NCBI GenBank assembly: GCA_001970955.1
Contig: MPUH01000135.1
Span: forward strand, 33,670-97,669
DNA: 64,000 bases
DNA from: Stentor coeruleus
Taxonomy: Eukaryota; Ciliophora; Heterotrichea; Heterotrichida; Stentoridae
Reading direction: 5' to 3'
Positions within the stretch are counted from its first letter, which is position 1. The number at the start of each line of letters is the position of its first letter. Below, piece by piece: positions 37,498 to 49,400 of this stretch. The position numbers and the translations under genes were made by a program. Below the pieces are notes generated by a model. It ran no database searches and was not told the DNA's origin. It saw only the letters and a list, made by a program, of their open reading frames with translations.

Positions 37498-39951
37498 ATG
37501 GAAATCAACGATGAAGAAATTTTAGCGCGTAACATCTTTGATCAAGGAGTTATGGTAAATTTTTCATCACTTCCAATTGAACATTGCCTATATTGTGGAA
37601 TTTATAATCCACAATGTCTTGCAAGATGCGAAATTTGCCAGTATTGGTTTTGTAATGATTCCAGTTCAGAAAATAATTCAGGATCCCATATATTCCAGCA
37701 TCTAAGGATAAGCTCGCATAAATATTTATCAGCTCACCGAGAAAATTCTATGCATGTTGGTCTATTTAGATGTGAAGAATGCAGAATTACAAATTGTTTT
37801 AATTTGCAAATTATGCCAAATTTACAAATTTTGTGTCGTCGATGTGCACAATCAAGGCGTTTTTCAAATAGGGATTTAATATTTTCCGAATTTATTGAGC
37901 AGCAAATGGTGAATTCTTTGAAAATCTCTGTTCCTTCTGTAGAAGATATTATGGGATCTTTACATGTGACGCCTGACCAGGTCAGGAGGATTGAAGAAAA
38001 TGTTATTTCAAGGACAGACCCTTATTTAGGAATGACAGAAGAATTTAAAAGAAATGTTATGCCTCATAGAATAAAACTTAGATATGAATCACTTAATGAA
38101 TACTATAGCATATTATCAGCATTGCTTGAAAAAGATATGAAATATAATAAGAGGCTAATTGAAGGATTTAGGGCTAATAATCTTGTTCTTACTATGAGGC
38201 AAAATGGAATTGGGACTTTTATATTTAAATCTATAGATTATGGGATAAGGCTCAGTAATGGGAAATATCTAGAACTTAAAATTAATTCAGTGATTTATAA
38301 TGCTGTTGTTGCTTTTATTGAAGATAGAGAAGAAATCATTTATATCAAATTCATTTGCAGGGAAAATATCCTAAATGTGGGAGAATATAGGTTTGACTTA
38401 TCAATAAAATTTACAGAAATACCTTATCAAAGAATGTTTGATGCTCTTTTTGCATTTAAAGATGGATATGCAGATTCTACATTAGTAAACTTGATTCTAG
38501 GAAACTCATTAGAAAATCCTGAAATCCCATTGATCGAAGAAATCAATTGTAATGTTCCAGGCCTAGAGCCTTTAAACCCATCTCAGCAAATATGTGTTCG
38601 GAACGCTTTATCAAGTACATACTCTCTTATTCAAGGCCCTCCTGGAACTGGTAAAACACAAACACTGGCAGCAATAGTCTACTACCTTTTAGAAAATATA
38701 CACCCAGACCATAAAATCCTAGTCTGTTCAACTTCCAACGCAGCAGTCGACAACATTGTTAAAAGAATCGCTCAAACTGGGGTTAGTGTATTAAGGATCT
38801 GTTCAAAACTCAGAGAAAAAATCACTTCTCCAGTTAAAAATCATTGCTTGCACGTAAAACTTAAAAAATATATCTCACAAATGTACCCAGAATTTCTTAG
38901 TAAATATATATCTAAAGCAATTTATGATGAAGACTTATCTCCAGAATCATATCATATGTATTTAGAATATACAAAAAATGGAGTTGAAAATATAATTTTT
39001 AACTCTAAAGTTATATGTTGTACTAATGTAGTGGCTGGTGATGGAAGATTAGGGAATTATTATTATGATACAGTTTTGGTTGATGAAGCTAATCAAGCAA
39101 CTGAACCTGAGATATTAATTCCATTATTAAATGGGTGTACAAGGTTTATATTAGCAGGTGATCAAATGCAATTAGGCCCAGTATCATTATGTAGTTCTTC
39201 AGTTTATGGTGGGCTAAGTAGGTCGCTTTTTTCACGACTTTTTGACCTCAGAGCGGTGTTTAATGTTCTTGACACACAGTATAGAATGCATCCATCAATT
39301 AGCCGATTCCCAATAGAGTTTTTTTATGAAAACAGACTTAGAAATGGGATTACTCACATTGATAGAATTGATACACATTTGCGAACTAACTTTTGGCCTA
39401 ATAAAACACCATTAGTTTTTATTGACCACTTAAATTTTGAAGGCTGTTCAGGAGCTGGTAAGTCATTTGTCAATACAAATGAAGCTTTTCTTGTATTAGA
39501 ATGTGTCCAAACTTTGATTTATGAAGGAGTAGATGCGGATAGACAAGTTATTTTAACTCCTTATGATGGACAAAAAAGATATATTATTGAGCTTATGAAT
39601 ATAGCTGGAATTTATGTAGAAGTTTATAATATTGATGAGTTTCAAGGAAAAGAAAAAGATTATGTACTTTATTCTCTTGTAAGGTCTAATGAAAGAGGAC
39701 AAGTTGGGTTTCTGAATGATTTTAAGAGAATGAATGTTGGGATTACAAGGGCGAAATATGGGATGGTTATTTTTGGATCATCAAGTGTTCTTATTAATTC
39801 TAGACTGTGGAGACATTTTATTAAGGATTATTCAGAAAATAATTTGATTTTTGAAGGGATGTTTGGGAACCTGAGACAAAAACATGTACAAGTTGGAGAA
39901 CTTGAAGTTTATGATTTCAGCCATGTGTTTCCATATGCTGGAAATAATTAG
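37498..39951 (+). CDS. UPF1: UPF1-type RNA helicase (nonsense-mediated decay), 817 aa
   Basis: UPF1 is the SF1 RNA helicase at the centre of nonsense-mediated mRNA decay. The N-terminal cysteine/histidine zinc domain is present (C30, C33, C40, C44, C47, with SGSHIFQHL near 61-69 and further CxxC pairs at C92/C95 and C113/C116), followed by the 1B beta-barrel. Helicase motifs: QGPPGTGKT (379-387), DEANQATEPE (529-538; animals have DES here), GDQMQLGP (554-561), QYRMHP (594-599), and near the end DEFQGKEKD and GITRAKYG. The protein stops soon after the helicase core, without the S/Q-rich tail that is phosphorylated in animals. ATG at 37498 directly precedes a short acidic leader. Open throughout in the standard code. 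Confidence 0.96.
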   Translation: MEINDEEILARNIFDQGVMVNFSSLPIEHCLYCGIYNPQCLARCEICQYWFCNDSSSENNSGSHIFQHLRISSHKYLSAHRENSMHVGLFRCEECRITNCFNLQIMPNLQILCRRCAQSRRFSNRDLIFSEFIEQQMVNSLKISVPSVEDIMGSLHVTPDQVRRIEENVISRTDPYLGMTEEFKRNVMPHRIKLRYESLNEYYSILSALLEKDMKYNKRLIEGFRANNLVLTMRQNGIGTFIFKSIDYGIRLSNGKYLELKINSVIYNAVVAFIEDREEIIYIKFICRENILNVGEYRFDLSIKFTEIPYQRMFDALFAFKDGYADSTLVNLILGNSLENPEIPLIEEINCNVPGLEPLNPSQQICVRNALSSTYSLIQGPPGTGKTQTLAAIVYYLLENIHPDHKILVCSTSNAAVDNIVKRIAQTGVSVLRICSKLREKITSPVKNHCLHVKLKKYISQMYPEFLSKYISKAIYDEDLSPESYHMYLEYTKNGVENIIFNSKVICCTNVVAGDGRLGNYYYDTVLVDEANQATEPEILIPLLNGCTRFILAGDQMQLGPVSLCSSSVYGGLSRSLFSRLFDLRAVFNVLDTQYRMHPSISRFPIEFFYENRLRNGITHIDRIDTHLRTNFWPNKTPLVFIDHLNFEGCSGAGKSFVNTNEAFLVLECVQTLIYEGVDADRQVILTPYDGQKRYIIELMNIAGIYVEVYNIDEFQGKEKDYVLYSLVRSNERGQVGFLNDFKRMNVGITRAKYGMVIFGSSSVLINSRLWRHFIKDYSENNLIFEGMFGNLRQKHVQVGELEVYDFSHVFPYAGNN

Positions 39952-40419
39952 TTTTAGGATTTGCTTAGATATTTTTGTTGCTATGTTAGGAAAGTTTAAT
40001 GAATAATTTTATTAGAAAGTTTATTAGTGATTATGATGTTTTTATAATCAGAGGTAGTGTAATATATTAATTTATAATATACTTAATAGACTCTTCTGCT
40101 AAAAATTATCAAGGAAATTTACTTGTTTTAATATTTCAACTGTTTAGATATGATTGAGTTCAAGTCAAATATTTGGTTTTTTTATCAGTCTGATTTTATT
40201 AGTTTCTAATAAATGCGCTCTATGAAAACTAACTAAAAAAGGTATTTGATATGAACTTCAAACACAAATAATATCTGTCTTTTTCAAAGATCTTAGGGGC
40301 ATAAATCTTATTTAGCATATCTTTTCTTAATACTACTTTGAGTTATGCGGTTCCAGAATTTATTTGAATGTGAATTTCCTTTAAAAGTTTTTATTTTGAG
40401 ATATCGATTATATAACTAG
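39952..40419. other. Convergent intergenic region
   Basis: A/T-rich; T/G bias just after UPF1. No gene, RNA or repeat recognised. Confidence 0.45.
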
Positions 40420-40662
40420 TTACTTAGGGATTACAGGTGTTATAAGAATATTAACCTCAGAATTTTTACTATCGATATAGTTGTCTGGGGTGAATTCAAT
40501 AAGTATTTGCCTGCTAGCTTGGGATGTATTTTCAGAATTTTTCACTTGTTTTTGGATTTGCTGCCCTGGGACATACCCGTTGTATATAGGGGAAAATATA
40601 AAAGGTAGAGGTTGTTGTCGTGAAGAGATTTTCTGTTTAGTTTTTCGCATGCTTTTCTTCAT
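40420..40662 (-). CDS. Small hypothetical protein, 80 aa
   Basis: Not recognised. Basic N-terminus (MKKSMRKTKQK), then a P/Q-rich middle (QQPLPFIFSP) and a mildly hydrophobic end (VNILITPVIPK). No cysteine motif or membrane helix. The codon composition is even and the region to its right is T/G-rich, as before other minus-strand starts, which supports a real gene. Short length keeps this uncertain. Confidence 0.5.
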   Translation of the reverse strand: MKKSMRKTKQKISSRQQPLPFIFSPIYNGYVPGQQIQKQVKNSENTSQASRQILIEFTPDNYIDSKNSEVNILITPVIPK

Positions 40663-41592
40663 TTTTATAGAGATTTAGATTTTTTATTAGGAAATTATGA
40701 TACTATGCTATGAAAAATTGTATTTTTGATTAGGAGTAAGTATGAATACTGGTGGGAATGAATGAAAGTTTTTAATTGGATAGATTTTGTAGTATAAGAT
40801 AAAATGAAGATATAAGATGGGATAAAGATATGGGTTTATATGCTTTTAGGAAGAATTAGATTGAGAAATTGTAAGGTTGGGTAAAAAATGTTGAAAAATA
40901 TAAGAATTAGAATAATAGGATGCTGAAAGAGTAAGAAAAAAAGGAGAATTTCTTGATGAAGATGATGGGAAAATGAAGAAGATTGATGATATATAATTTG
41001 GAATTAGGGAATTAGAATTAGTTTAAATATAATAAGTTAATTATGAATTGAAATATGCTATTTAAATTATTATAAGTAGGCATTTTTTTGTAATTTTGAT
41101 ATTATAATCTTCTTTAGAATTTTTATACGAAGTAAAATTTGAAGTTTTTTAGGGTTTAGAATTTTATTCTTTGCTAAAAACATCATAGATTTGTCTCCTA
41201 GGTATAATCATACTTCCATATTTAATACTTTAGGTATAAATAACTAATTGAATAAACTCTATATGCATTCTTATTTTTCTAGAAAATTTATTGTCTTAAG
41301 CTAAAAACACACATCACAGCCTAACTAAAAAGCATATCCCTTCTCAAACATTCCTTTTCCGACAAAACCCTTCACAGTTTTATATAAAAAACCTCCAGCA
41401 TTTTATATCTCAACATCTAAAACCACCACCTTTTAATAAACTCCTTCCATAAAATCCTTTCAAAAACACCCACCCTCACTTCCCTTATTCTTCTTTTCAT
41501 CTTATCCTAAACACAATCTTCCACAATATAAAAATATTCTTAACTATAATTTTCTCACATAAATCAGATTATTTATATATTGTAAAGTAGAT
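40663..41592. other. Intergenic region, 0.9 kb
   Basis: T/G-rich from 40663 to about 41180 (upstream side of the minus-strand small gene), then G-poor and A/C-rich to 41592. No coding stretch seen. Confidence 0.5.
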
Positions 41593-41868
41593 TTATTTTC
41601 TATTTCTTCTCATATATAGCATACTAGAGCCCATTGAGAGTGGTATGCTTTTCTTTACTTTAGGACAGGTCTGACAGGAAACATTTAAACTTTCATCTGC
41701 TAAGAATCCTTCATGTAGGTCTCCTGTTTTAGGCTGAAAAATATCACTGACTACTTTGCAAGGGCTTATGTTATTGTATCTTTGAAGTGCTTCTAAGACT
41801 TTTGGATGTTTTGGTCTTAGCATATAACATGTGTTGATTGCCTCAGCTCTTAATCTTGAACTAGCCAT
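41593..41868 (-). CDS. Small hypothetical protein, 91 aa
   Basis: Not recognised. Begins MASSRLRAEAINTCYMLRP, with a helical N-terminal half (KVLEALQRYNN), and has a CQTC pair near residues 65-68 that could bind metal. It ends with a basic tail (MRRNRK). ATG at 41868; no membrane segment. The frame has coding-like composition and even codon use, with A/C-rich DNA at its 3-prime side as seen for other minus-strand genes. Confidence 0.6.
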   Translation of the reverse strand: MASSRLRAEAINTCYMLRPKHPKVLEALQRYNNISPCKVVSDIFQPKTGDLHEGFLADESLNVSCQTCPKVKKSIPLSMGSSMLYMRRNRK

Positions 41869-42264
41869 ATTTTAATTTTATAAGTTAGTCATTATGTTTA
41901 GTTTATATGAATTAGTTACTAACCATTACTTATAAAAGCTTAATAGAATAAAGTACTAGTATAGATATCGGGGCTATTATATAAAGGCTTATAAATATTA
42001 TATAATTAAAATATTAAAGAATAAATCCTAGAATCATTATAATAAATATGAATTTAAATATGCATACTCCATAAGAACATCATAGCAAAAACATATATAT
42101 CACTAGTAAATCTACTAAAAAAATATTTCTATAAATAGCAAACAATTTTCTCCAAGTAAAACTTTGTCAATCTTATCCCTACCTTTCTATTATCCCTTAC
42201 TCATATTTTTCGCATTTTTTCCATATCCCTTATCTTTCCTAGTCTAAACCTTTCAAATCTAAAT
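41869..42264. other. Divergent promoter region
   Basis: A/T-rich left part and G-poor A/C-rich right part (from about 42050) before the next plus-strand gene. No other feature seen. Confidence 0.45.
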
Positions 42265-42819
42265 ATGAGTAGTTTTTATATGAAATCTCGATCTGATTGG
42301 CTCAAATTTGCAGGGAAAGGTATTACCAACCATAAAGAAGGCAGAAAAAGGTTTAATATACACAAAAATCAACACAAATGCATTATTTACCCTGAAAGTC
42401 CTTCAAAAGGTATAGAGAAAACTTTTACTAGAGAAAAAAATATTACAAATTCCCATTCAGTTCGAAGAGTTGAGACCTTTAAAAAACTTGAACCTATAGA
42501 AACTTCTTTTTATAAGCAAATAATTCAGGAAAAAGACTTGGAAATTTCCCATCTCAAAAATTTATACAGCGAAACAAATAAAAGACTTCTTGAATGCGAA
42601 GTAAAAATAGCTAGCCCTAGTGATAATAAACTAAAGAAAACACATTCGGATGTTTTTTTGAGAAGAAGAGGTTTAACACCTGACTTTAAACGCAATAACT
42701 TTTTGGATTATGCTAGACACCCTGCGTTTTCACAGCCTAAATTCACTAAAAACACCCCGAAAATTGTTTTATCTAATCCAATCACAGGGATTGCTCCAAG
42801 AATTGATGCTTATATTTAG
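42265..42819 (+). CDS. Hypothetical basic protein with short coiled coil, 184 aa
   Basis: Not recognised. The first 80 residues are basic and low in hydrophobics (KGITNHKEGRKRF, TFTREKN). A predicted helix of about 35 residues follows (KQIIQEKDLEISHLKNLYSE, about 84-103 and on), then a polar, proline-containing C-terminus ending PITGIAPRIDAYI. No signal peptide or membrane span. ATG at 42265, TAG stop, and an A/C-rich leader as before other plus-strand genes. Confidence 0.65.
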   Translation: MSSFYMKSRSDWLKFAGKGITNHKEGRKRFNIHKNQHKCIIYPESPSKGIEKTFTREKNITNSHSVRRVETFKKLEPIETSFYKQIIQEKDLEISHLKNLYSETNKRLLECEVKIASPSDNKLKKTHSDVFLRRRGLTPDFKRNNFLDYARHPAFSQPKFTKNTPKIVLSNPITGIAPRIDAYI

Positions 42820-43477
42820 ATATATATAGTTAATATAGATTAAGAGTTGAATATACACCTTATTAAAAGATTTTAATTGTGTTTCTTGAGGTTTGGAAGT
42901 TATAAGAATTTCTAATATCGAATACTAAGTAAAACCTTGCCTTATTTCTTGTGTATAATTTTTTTTGTTTGGGTTATAAAACCAAGTATTTTTTATCTGT
43001 AGAAAAAACTCTTAGTCATGAAGTAGATGGATAACCAAACTCTATCAATTAGAACTTAAAAAATGTGAAATACAACTTAGAAATATCTTATATATTTTCA
43101 AACATCCCCAACATATATAATTTAAGTAACTTATAAATCTTTAATAATATTGCTTAGCAAAAAATACAATTAATCCTAAGCATCACACACAACTTCTTAA
43201 AAAAGCCTAATTTTCATCAAACTTATAATCCTGTCACCATATATACAAAAAAAATCTCTTAAATCCCTTATAAACACTCAAAAATAATCTCAGAATCCAA
43301 AAAAAATTCCATCTCCAAACCTTCAAATTATCAACAAAAAACTCACAACCTCCATATCCTTATCTTAAAACCCCTCACACAATTTCCATATTAAAATAAC
43401 GCAATTCTCCAAAACCCTAAATTCTCAATAATTTTCTATTACTAATTCTATTTATATCCCCTTAATCATCACCACAA
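42820..43477. other. Convergent intergenic region
   Basis: T/G-rich to about 43020, then A/C-rich to the 3-prime end of the minus-strand GTPase. Nothing else seen. Confidence 0.55.
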
Positions 43478-44077
43478 TTATACAAACCAAATAATAGCAA
43501 CAGCACACATAATTACTGTTAAAGCTAAGGCAAAATAACAGTTTGTTTTTGGTCTATCAAATATTCTATCCCCATCTTTAAATATACTAAAAGCCATTTC
43601 CTCAAAAACTTCTCTAACCCCCTCACCTGTTATTGCTGAAGATTCATGGAAAAGACAAGTATTTTGTTTAGCAAACAGTTCAGCTGAAGCCCTTTCAACT
43701 TTTCTCATTTCAATACTATCAAGTTTATTTCCTACAATCATTATATTTCTATGCGAATTTACACATGAAAGAAGCTTTTTAGCTTGTTCTTTACAAGACT
43801 TAAAAGTTTGATTGTTTGTTATGTCATAGACAATAATTATTCCATGAGATGAAGATAAGTGTGGATTTATAAGTAAACCAGAGTGATTATTGGTTGTCAT
43901 ATCGTATATATGGGCTTTGATATGAATATGATGATTTATTTTCACTATACATGCTTGAAGATTTGATTCTAAGGTTGGATCATAGCATTTAAGACTGTGT
44001 TCGGATATAAAACTAGAAATCAGTGTTGTTTTCCCAACATGAGACTCTCCGATTACTACAAGGTTATAGAGTTTCAT
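43478..44077 (-). CDS. Atypical Rab-like small GTPase with C-terminal membrane anchor, 199 aa
   Basis: A Ras-superfamily fold closest to Rab. G1 GESHVGKT is at 10-17, G4 GNKLD at 116-120 and G5 ESSAITG at 145-151. The G3 motif is degenerate: D59-M-T-T-N instead of DTAGQ, so the catalytic glutamine is missing and normal GTP hydrolysis is doubtful. The C-terminus has no prenylation cysteines; it ends in a hydrophobic helix of about 20 residues (180-199, CYFALALTVIMCAVAIIWFV), which would insert it into a membrane as a tail-anchored protein. Both traits are seen in the sequence; the idea of a constitutively membrane-bound, slow GTPase is inferred. ATG at 44077. Confidence 0.85.
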   Translation of the reverse strand: MKLYNLVVIGESHVGKTTLISSFISEHSLKCYDPTLESNLQACIVKINHHIHIKAHIYDMTTNNHSGLLINPHLSSSHGIIIVYDITNNQTFKSCKEQAKKLLSCVNSHRNIMIVGNKLDSIEMRKVERASAELFAKQNTCLFHESSAITGEGVREVFEEMAFSIFKDGDRIFDRPKTNCYFALALTVIMCAVAIIWFV

Positions 44078-45119
44078 AGATTGGATGATTATTATAAAAC
44101 TAATAGAAAGTGTGCTTTTTTACTAGGGGTTTATGGAAATTATTAAGGGAAATATTATGAATTTTGTTAGAAAAAAGAATTTTTGCTTGGGAGTTTGGAA
44201 TAAAATCTGATGCTTGAGGCGTTTAGATGGATTTTGATATATGATAAATGTGTTGATAAGATTTTATTATAAATTATTGTGTTATTATTGGAATATGGTA
44301 CAGGAGGGGGTATTAATTGAGAGGATTTATATTGAAAAATAACAAGAATTTAAGACTTGTTGCTTGTAAATTAATTTTGAATTTTGAGATTTTTGTAGTA
44401 AAAAATTTTTGTTGAAAAAAGATTTGATTAATTAGATTTGGGTAATATCATGATATGTACTTAATTTTGTGTTGGAAATATACGAAATTTATATAGTTTT
44501 GGATATTAATCATATAGAAATCTGTATATTTTTTTAACGATTTCTTAGTTTTCTCTTTAAACAACCTAATATTCAAGTTATTCATAATTTTAACAATTGA
44601 AAATTACTAATAAGTTTAACTCCAACATAGTACAAAAAATATTTCTTAAACAATTTCTAATACCCTCTATAATTATTGTAAAATATATCCCAAACCTCTT
44701 TGTAAAGCTTATCTCCTAAAACATGCCTTTTATACCTATAAAAAACACTAACTTCGCTCTAAAAAATTATTAAAATCATATTCCAAAACCTTAATTTCGC
44801 CCTTTAAATTCTCATTTTCTCACTATTTCCATCATAAATTCCTTATTTCCCTCTAAAAAAACTAGCAAAATCCCCTTATTCCATATATTATTCCCAAACC
44901 CAAACTCTAAATCAACTTTCCTCAAAAAAATCTCATCCCAAAAAACAAAATCCAAAATTCCCACCAACACCCTATCTCAAAAAAAATTTTCACCGAAAAT
45001 CCAATTTCCACCCAACTTCCTCATCAAAATCCTGATAATTTTTTATAATTTTAATTCAAACAACATTCCTCACAACTTTTTTTCTAAGCCATTTAGTCTC
45101 CAAACATATAAAATTCCTA
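44078..45119. other. Divergent promoter region, 1 kb
   Basis: T/G-rich to about 44500, then one of the most G-depleted stretches of the window (about 44640-45060) before the TPR gene. The switch near 44520 is sharp. No gene seen. Confidence 0.6.
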
Positions 45120-46370
45120 ATGTCAGGCTGCCCATTTATGCTAAGCCAGAAACCAAGCAAAGAACCATTTTCAAACAACCCTTCACCTCCAGCAACCGAT
45201 CCCAGCCTTATCCTATCAGATCGTAGCTTTCCAATTCCATACAAATCCCCATACGAAGATTTATTTTTCAAGTTTTCACTGACCAAAAGTAACCCTTTAA
45301 AAGACTTAGATTTCATATACAAGAATACTTTATTTCATCATACTTACATAACCAGATATCGAACTCAAGACTTTCTTTCTAAAGCTGCAATAGTAAATGA
45401 ACTAAGAGAATGTGGGAATAAAAACTATAACAAATCTCGTTTCGATCGAGCTTGTTTATGCTATGAACATGCTTTTGGGTTATTTAAATACGCTGAGTTT
45501 TCTGATGATGAAACTATAAACATCATTGACACATCATGTGAAGATGATGATAAACCAGCTAAATATGGACTAATGTTGAAATTACTTATCAATTACGCTA
45601 TAACCCTTTGTAAAATGAAACATTTTGTTGAAGCTGAACTTATACTTAAAGAAGCACAAAGATTTATGAATAATAAAGAAATTGAAGTTGTTTTGTTGTA
45701 TTGCAAACTTGGGAATATTGAAACGCAGTATAAAGATTTGTGTGATTTTTTCCCTTTACTGTCTGGGGTTTTAGCAGTTGATAAGAAATATTGTGAATTG
45801 AGGAAAGGGTTTGAACAGACGATTTTTAAGATGCAACAGGAGAAGTGTCAGTTTTTTGCTATGTTTTTTGCTGAGTTTACAACAGATGTTACGATTAAAG
45901 CAAAGAATAGTTTTGATTTAGAACTTAATGTTATTCAAAAACTTGATGAAAAATACATGAAAATGATTGTTTTTTATAAGGATACTGAAACTTATCAGAA
46001 AGTTTTAAGTGAAAGGGAGGAAGTGCAGAGGATTAGTATAGAAATGCATAAACTTAAAGGTATAAAACCAACAGATAACGATGAGATAATGCTTTCTCAT
46101 GCAAAATCAGCAGGTTTTGATTTGTCCTTACAGCTCAACCAGTTAAGGTTCGAGTCCGCAAAAAGGTCCTTGATCAGTAAATGCTTTAATAAAGGTAACT
46201 TTAATAGAAAACTACTATATCAATGCATACAAGAAGTTATGAATGATTATGAAGAAGTTACAGAAATACAAGATAAAGCTGATGAGGAGTATACTTTTTG
46301 GATAAGAAGTGTTGTATGTTCAATCATACTAGCGATTATTGTGTATTTGACAACAGCTCAAAGCTTTTAA
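45120..46370 (+). CDS. Tail-anchored TPR protein, 416 aa
   Basis: A tetratricopeptide-type region lies at about residues 88-200 (AIVNELRECGNKNYNKSRFD, ACLCYEHAFGLF, LLINYAITLCKMKHFVEAEL, ILKEAQRF), with the look of chaperone-docking TPRs of the FKBP/TOM type. A helical middle follows, and the last 20 residues form a hydrophobic helix (SVVCSIILAIIVYL) with a very short tail, making this a tail-anchored protein facing the cytosol, for example on mitochondria or the ER. The first 80 residues are proline-rich and not recognised. No peptidyl-prolyl isomerase domain is visible. ATG at 45120. Confidence 0.75.
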   Translation: MSGCPFMLSQKPSKEPFSNNPSPPATDPSLILSDRSFPIPYKSPYEDLFFKFSLTKSNPLKDLDFIYKNTLFHHTYITRYRTQDFLSKAAIVNELRECGNKNYNKSRFDRACLCYEHAFGLFKYAEFSDDETINIIDTSCEDDDKPAKYGLMLKLLINYAITLCKMKHFVEAELILKEAQRFMNNKEIEVVLLYCKLGNIETQYKDLCDFFPLLSGVLAVDKKYCELRKGFEQTIFKMQQEKCQFFAMFFAEFTTDVTIKAKNSFDLELNVIQKLDEKYMKMIVFYKDTETYQKVLSEREEVQRISIEMHKLKGIKPTDNDEIMLSHAKSAGFDLSLQLNQLRFESAKRSLISKCFNKGNFNRKLLYQCIQEVMNDYEEVTEIQDKADEEYTFWIRSVVCSIILAIIVYLTTAQSF

Positions 46371-46442
46371 GATTAGATAATAATGGAAAAAAATAACTTA
46401 TAAATGTATAAAAAATATACTATTATAAACTATAGCTTAAAA

Positions 46443-49400
46443 TTATGTAGAATTCAAAGATAAAGTAAACCCGCTTTCACCTCTTATAATAGAATCTGCA
46501 AGGCATATTTCAGCATCAAGTTTGCTGTCTACAGTTTTTCCTATATCAATAGAGCTTTTAAGGGTTTTTCTTTTTAGTTGAAGATTTTTGAAGGCGTTAT
46601 TTTTTTTAAAACTCGTCATTTTTTTCAAGACAAAACCTTCAATGTTATACATAATCCCCCCAACTGCACCCATGATACCAAAAATAGACCCTAATAAACT
46701 TGAAGCTAAGAAAATCAGATTTTGTTTCAAATATCGGATTGTATAAAGACTTGATATGCTTTTTTCTAAATAAACATCAAGTTTAAGCTGAGAAGTTATC
46801 GGAAGTTCAGTACTCAAATACTCTGAACCTTTTTCAGGTACTGCTTCATTTGACACATGATATCCTGTTGTTGGACTATACCATTCATTAGATTCTGATT
46901 TAAAAAGCGAAGGAGTCATAGTAAAATAAAACTTGCTAGGTTCAGAACCAATCAAAATATAACTTTTTTGAGTTACAAGTGATGTAAGAATACTACTTGA
47001 TTCCAAAGGTATTGATGATGCTGAGGTCACATTAACTTTTATTCCTGAACAATAACTTAAGTTTTCTTCCATACTAAAAACTACCTTTGCCCCTGTGTTT
47101 AATTCGCAGTCTTCACAATAAAAAACTACTTTGCAAGATTTGTCTGAAGTCATTTCACATGTATAGCTTGATTTTTTACCAAATATATTCTCTGTATTAA
47201 CATGCACCTCAGGACTACATTTTTTATCCCTAACACAATCATCTCCATACATAAGAAAACTTGTATACACATAAAGATATGATGCAACAAATGAATCAAC
47301 TTCATTTTCTAATATAACCAAAGGGACAAGAGCTTTGCTTTCTATAACATTACTAAGTTCATAACTTATAACAGTAGCTCCAATAATCAAAAGTGCTAAA
47401 GCTATAAACACAAGCGTGCAAATTCCTCCTAGAAAAGTTCTATCTAGGATCATGTATTGATTTAATTGATGATTGTGTAATGATTTGTATAAGTCTATTT
47501 TATGTATATTTCTGCTTAGTTTAGCGCTAAGGAGGACTATGAGTATTATAACCAACATTATCATACCTATTGAGATCTGATAATTGAATATTTCTTTAGA
47601 TGAACTTGGGGTATTATAAAGTTTAGGTTGAACTGATGTTATAACAGCTCCTGTTTCTACATCAACAGGAGATTTACTCCCTACAGGACAATACATTCCA
47701 CTAGGGCAGTCAATACAATAAATAGCAGCTTTTTCAGACATAAAACTACCTTCTGGACATGGGTAACATTGTCTACTTGATGTTGCCCCACTACCTGAAT
47801 TATATGTTCCACTTGGGCAAGCTATACATTCAGTATTCCCAAGCCCTTCAGAATAATACCCAGGGTTGCAATTCACGNAAGCTATACATTCAGTATTCCC
47901 AAGCCCTTCAGAATAATACCCAGGGTTGCAATTCACACATTCATCACCATAAAGATAAGTCCCTGGAGAACATCCTGCTTCACAAGTCCCATTTTGACAT
48001 AAATCTTTTAAGTCAATATAGTAAAAAAGACTACTTGCTAAGGATAGTCTTAAACTTGCTTTTAAAGAAAGTCCTCCTCCATGAACATATGCTCTTGTTT
48101 TATAGTAAACAAAACTTATTGCATATGGATTTTCTTCTAGAGTATTATTATAAATCTGAGTAGAGTTATCGTAAACCATAACAACATTTGATGGATTTAA
48201 CTTCCACATTTGTCCTCCTGCAATAAAAACTGATTTACCAATAATCATTTGAACTGCTTGAGCGCTATTATAATCTGAGTACCCATGATCATGATAAATA
48301 CTCCATTTATTTCCTTCAATATTATATGCGCGGATAGAAGAAATCGGTTCATCACCATATGTCGACCCGAATATAGCATAAAAAACCCCATCTTTTAACA
48401 TACAAGTATGATAAGCAGAAGAAAGGTCTGTAGAAAGTTTCTTATACTCTTTAGTCCCCATATCATATTTCCAAAGTTCTCCTGATATATCTGAACTTGT
48501 ATACCCACCATATATGTAAATATTAGGGATTTTAAGGATAAGACATGAAGCTTTAGCAGGACTTGGTGTAGATGAAGATATGGTTGTCAGTTCACTCCAA
48601 AACCCTGTTAAAGCATTGAATATAAACATATCACTTCTAAGTCCTGTTGAATCCTCACCACCCCATATGACAATTGCATCTCCTTCTGAATCAGCAGCAT
48701 GAAGATATCGAGCTGAAGGTACAATCCCTGATGGATTCAAACTAGTCCACACTTCAGTTGTTGTATCAAAAACATCCATATCAGCGTATAATGTATCTAA
48801 GCTTTTCCCACCGAATAAATAGAATTTACTGCTTATCAAATGCATTGATGATGAAAATTTATGCTTTGGAGCATAATAGGATTCTGATATAATAACATCA
48901 GCTTTTGATGTCAAATTGAAATAAATAAAAGAATTTGTGTTTGTTGCTTGTGATGTGCTATATCCAGCGAATATATAAACTTTTTCATCAATTTGAGCAA
49001 ATCCAAATGAATCTATATCTATAGTCTCGCTTATATGATATATTTCCCAAGGATAATCTTCAGAATTCAGATTTACTCTCATAGTAACATTTGAACTTGC
49101 CCCTAAACCTAAATCCCAACCATAAAGAACATATAAATATCCATCATAAATCGCTGATGCTGATTCATAAATTTCTGTATATCCATGCTTTGAGTTAGTT
49201 AAATCTTCCCATTTTTCACTAGCCAGATTGTATCTAAGAAATGATGTTGGGTTAAAAGCTTCAAGATTATAACCACCTATAAGATATAAACAGCCATCAT
49301 AATATTCCATTATTGCCCCTTCAGAACTTGGTGGGGTAATCCCATTATTAGGCAATTGTTTCCAGATTAAAGTTGTCATGTTCAAACTGAATGAAAATTA

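Noticed and set aside
46146-46165. T-arm-like motif (GGTTCGAGTCC), possible tRNA
   Set aside because: It lies inside the TPR protein coding frame, and I found no matching acceptor or anticodon arms nearby.
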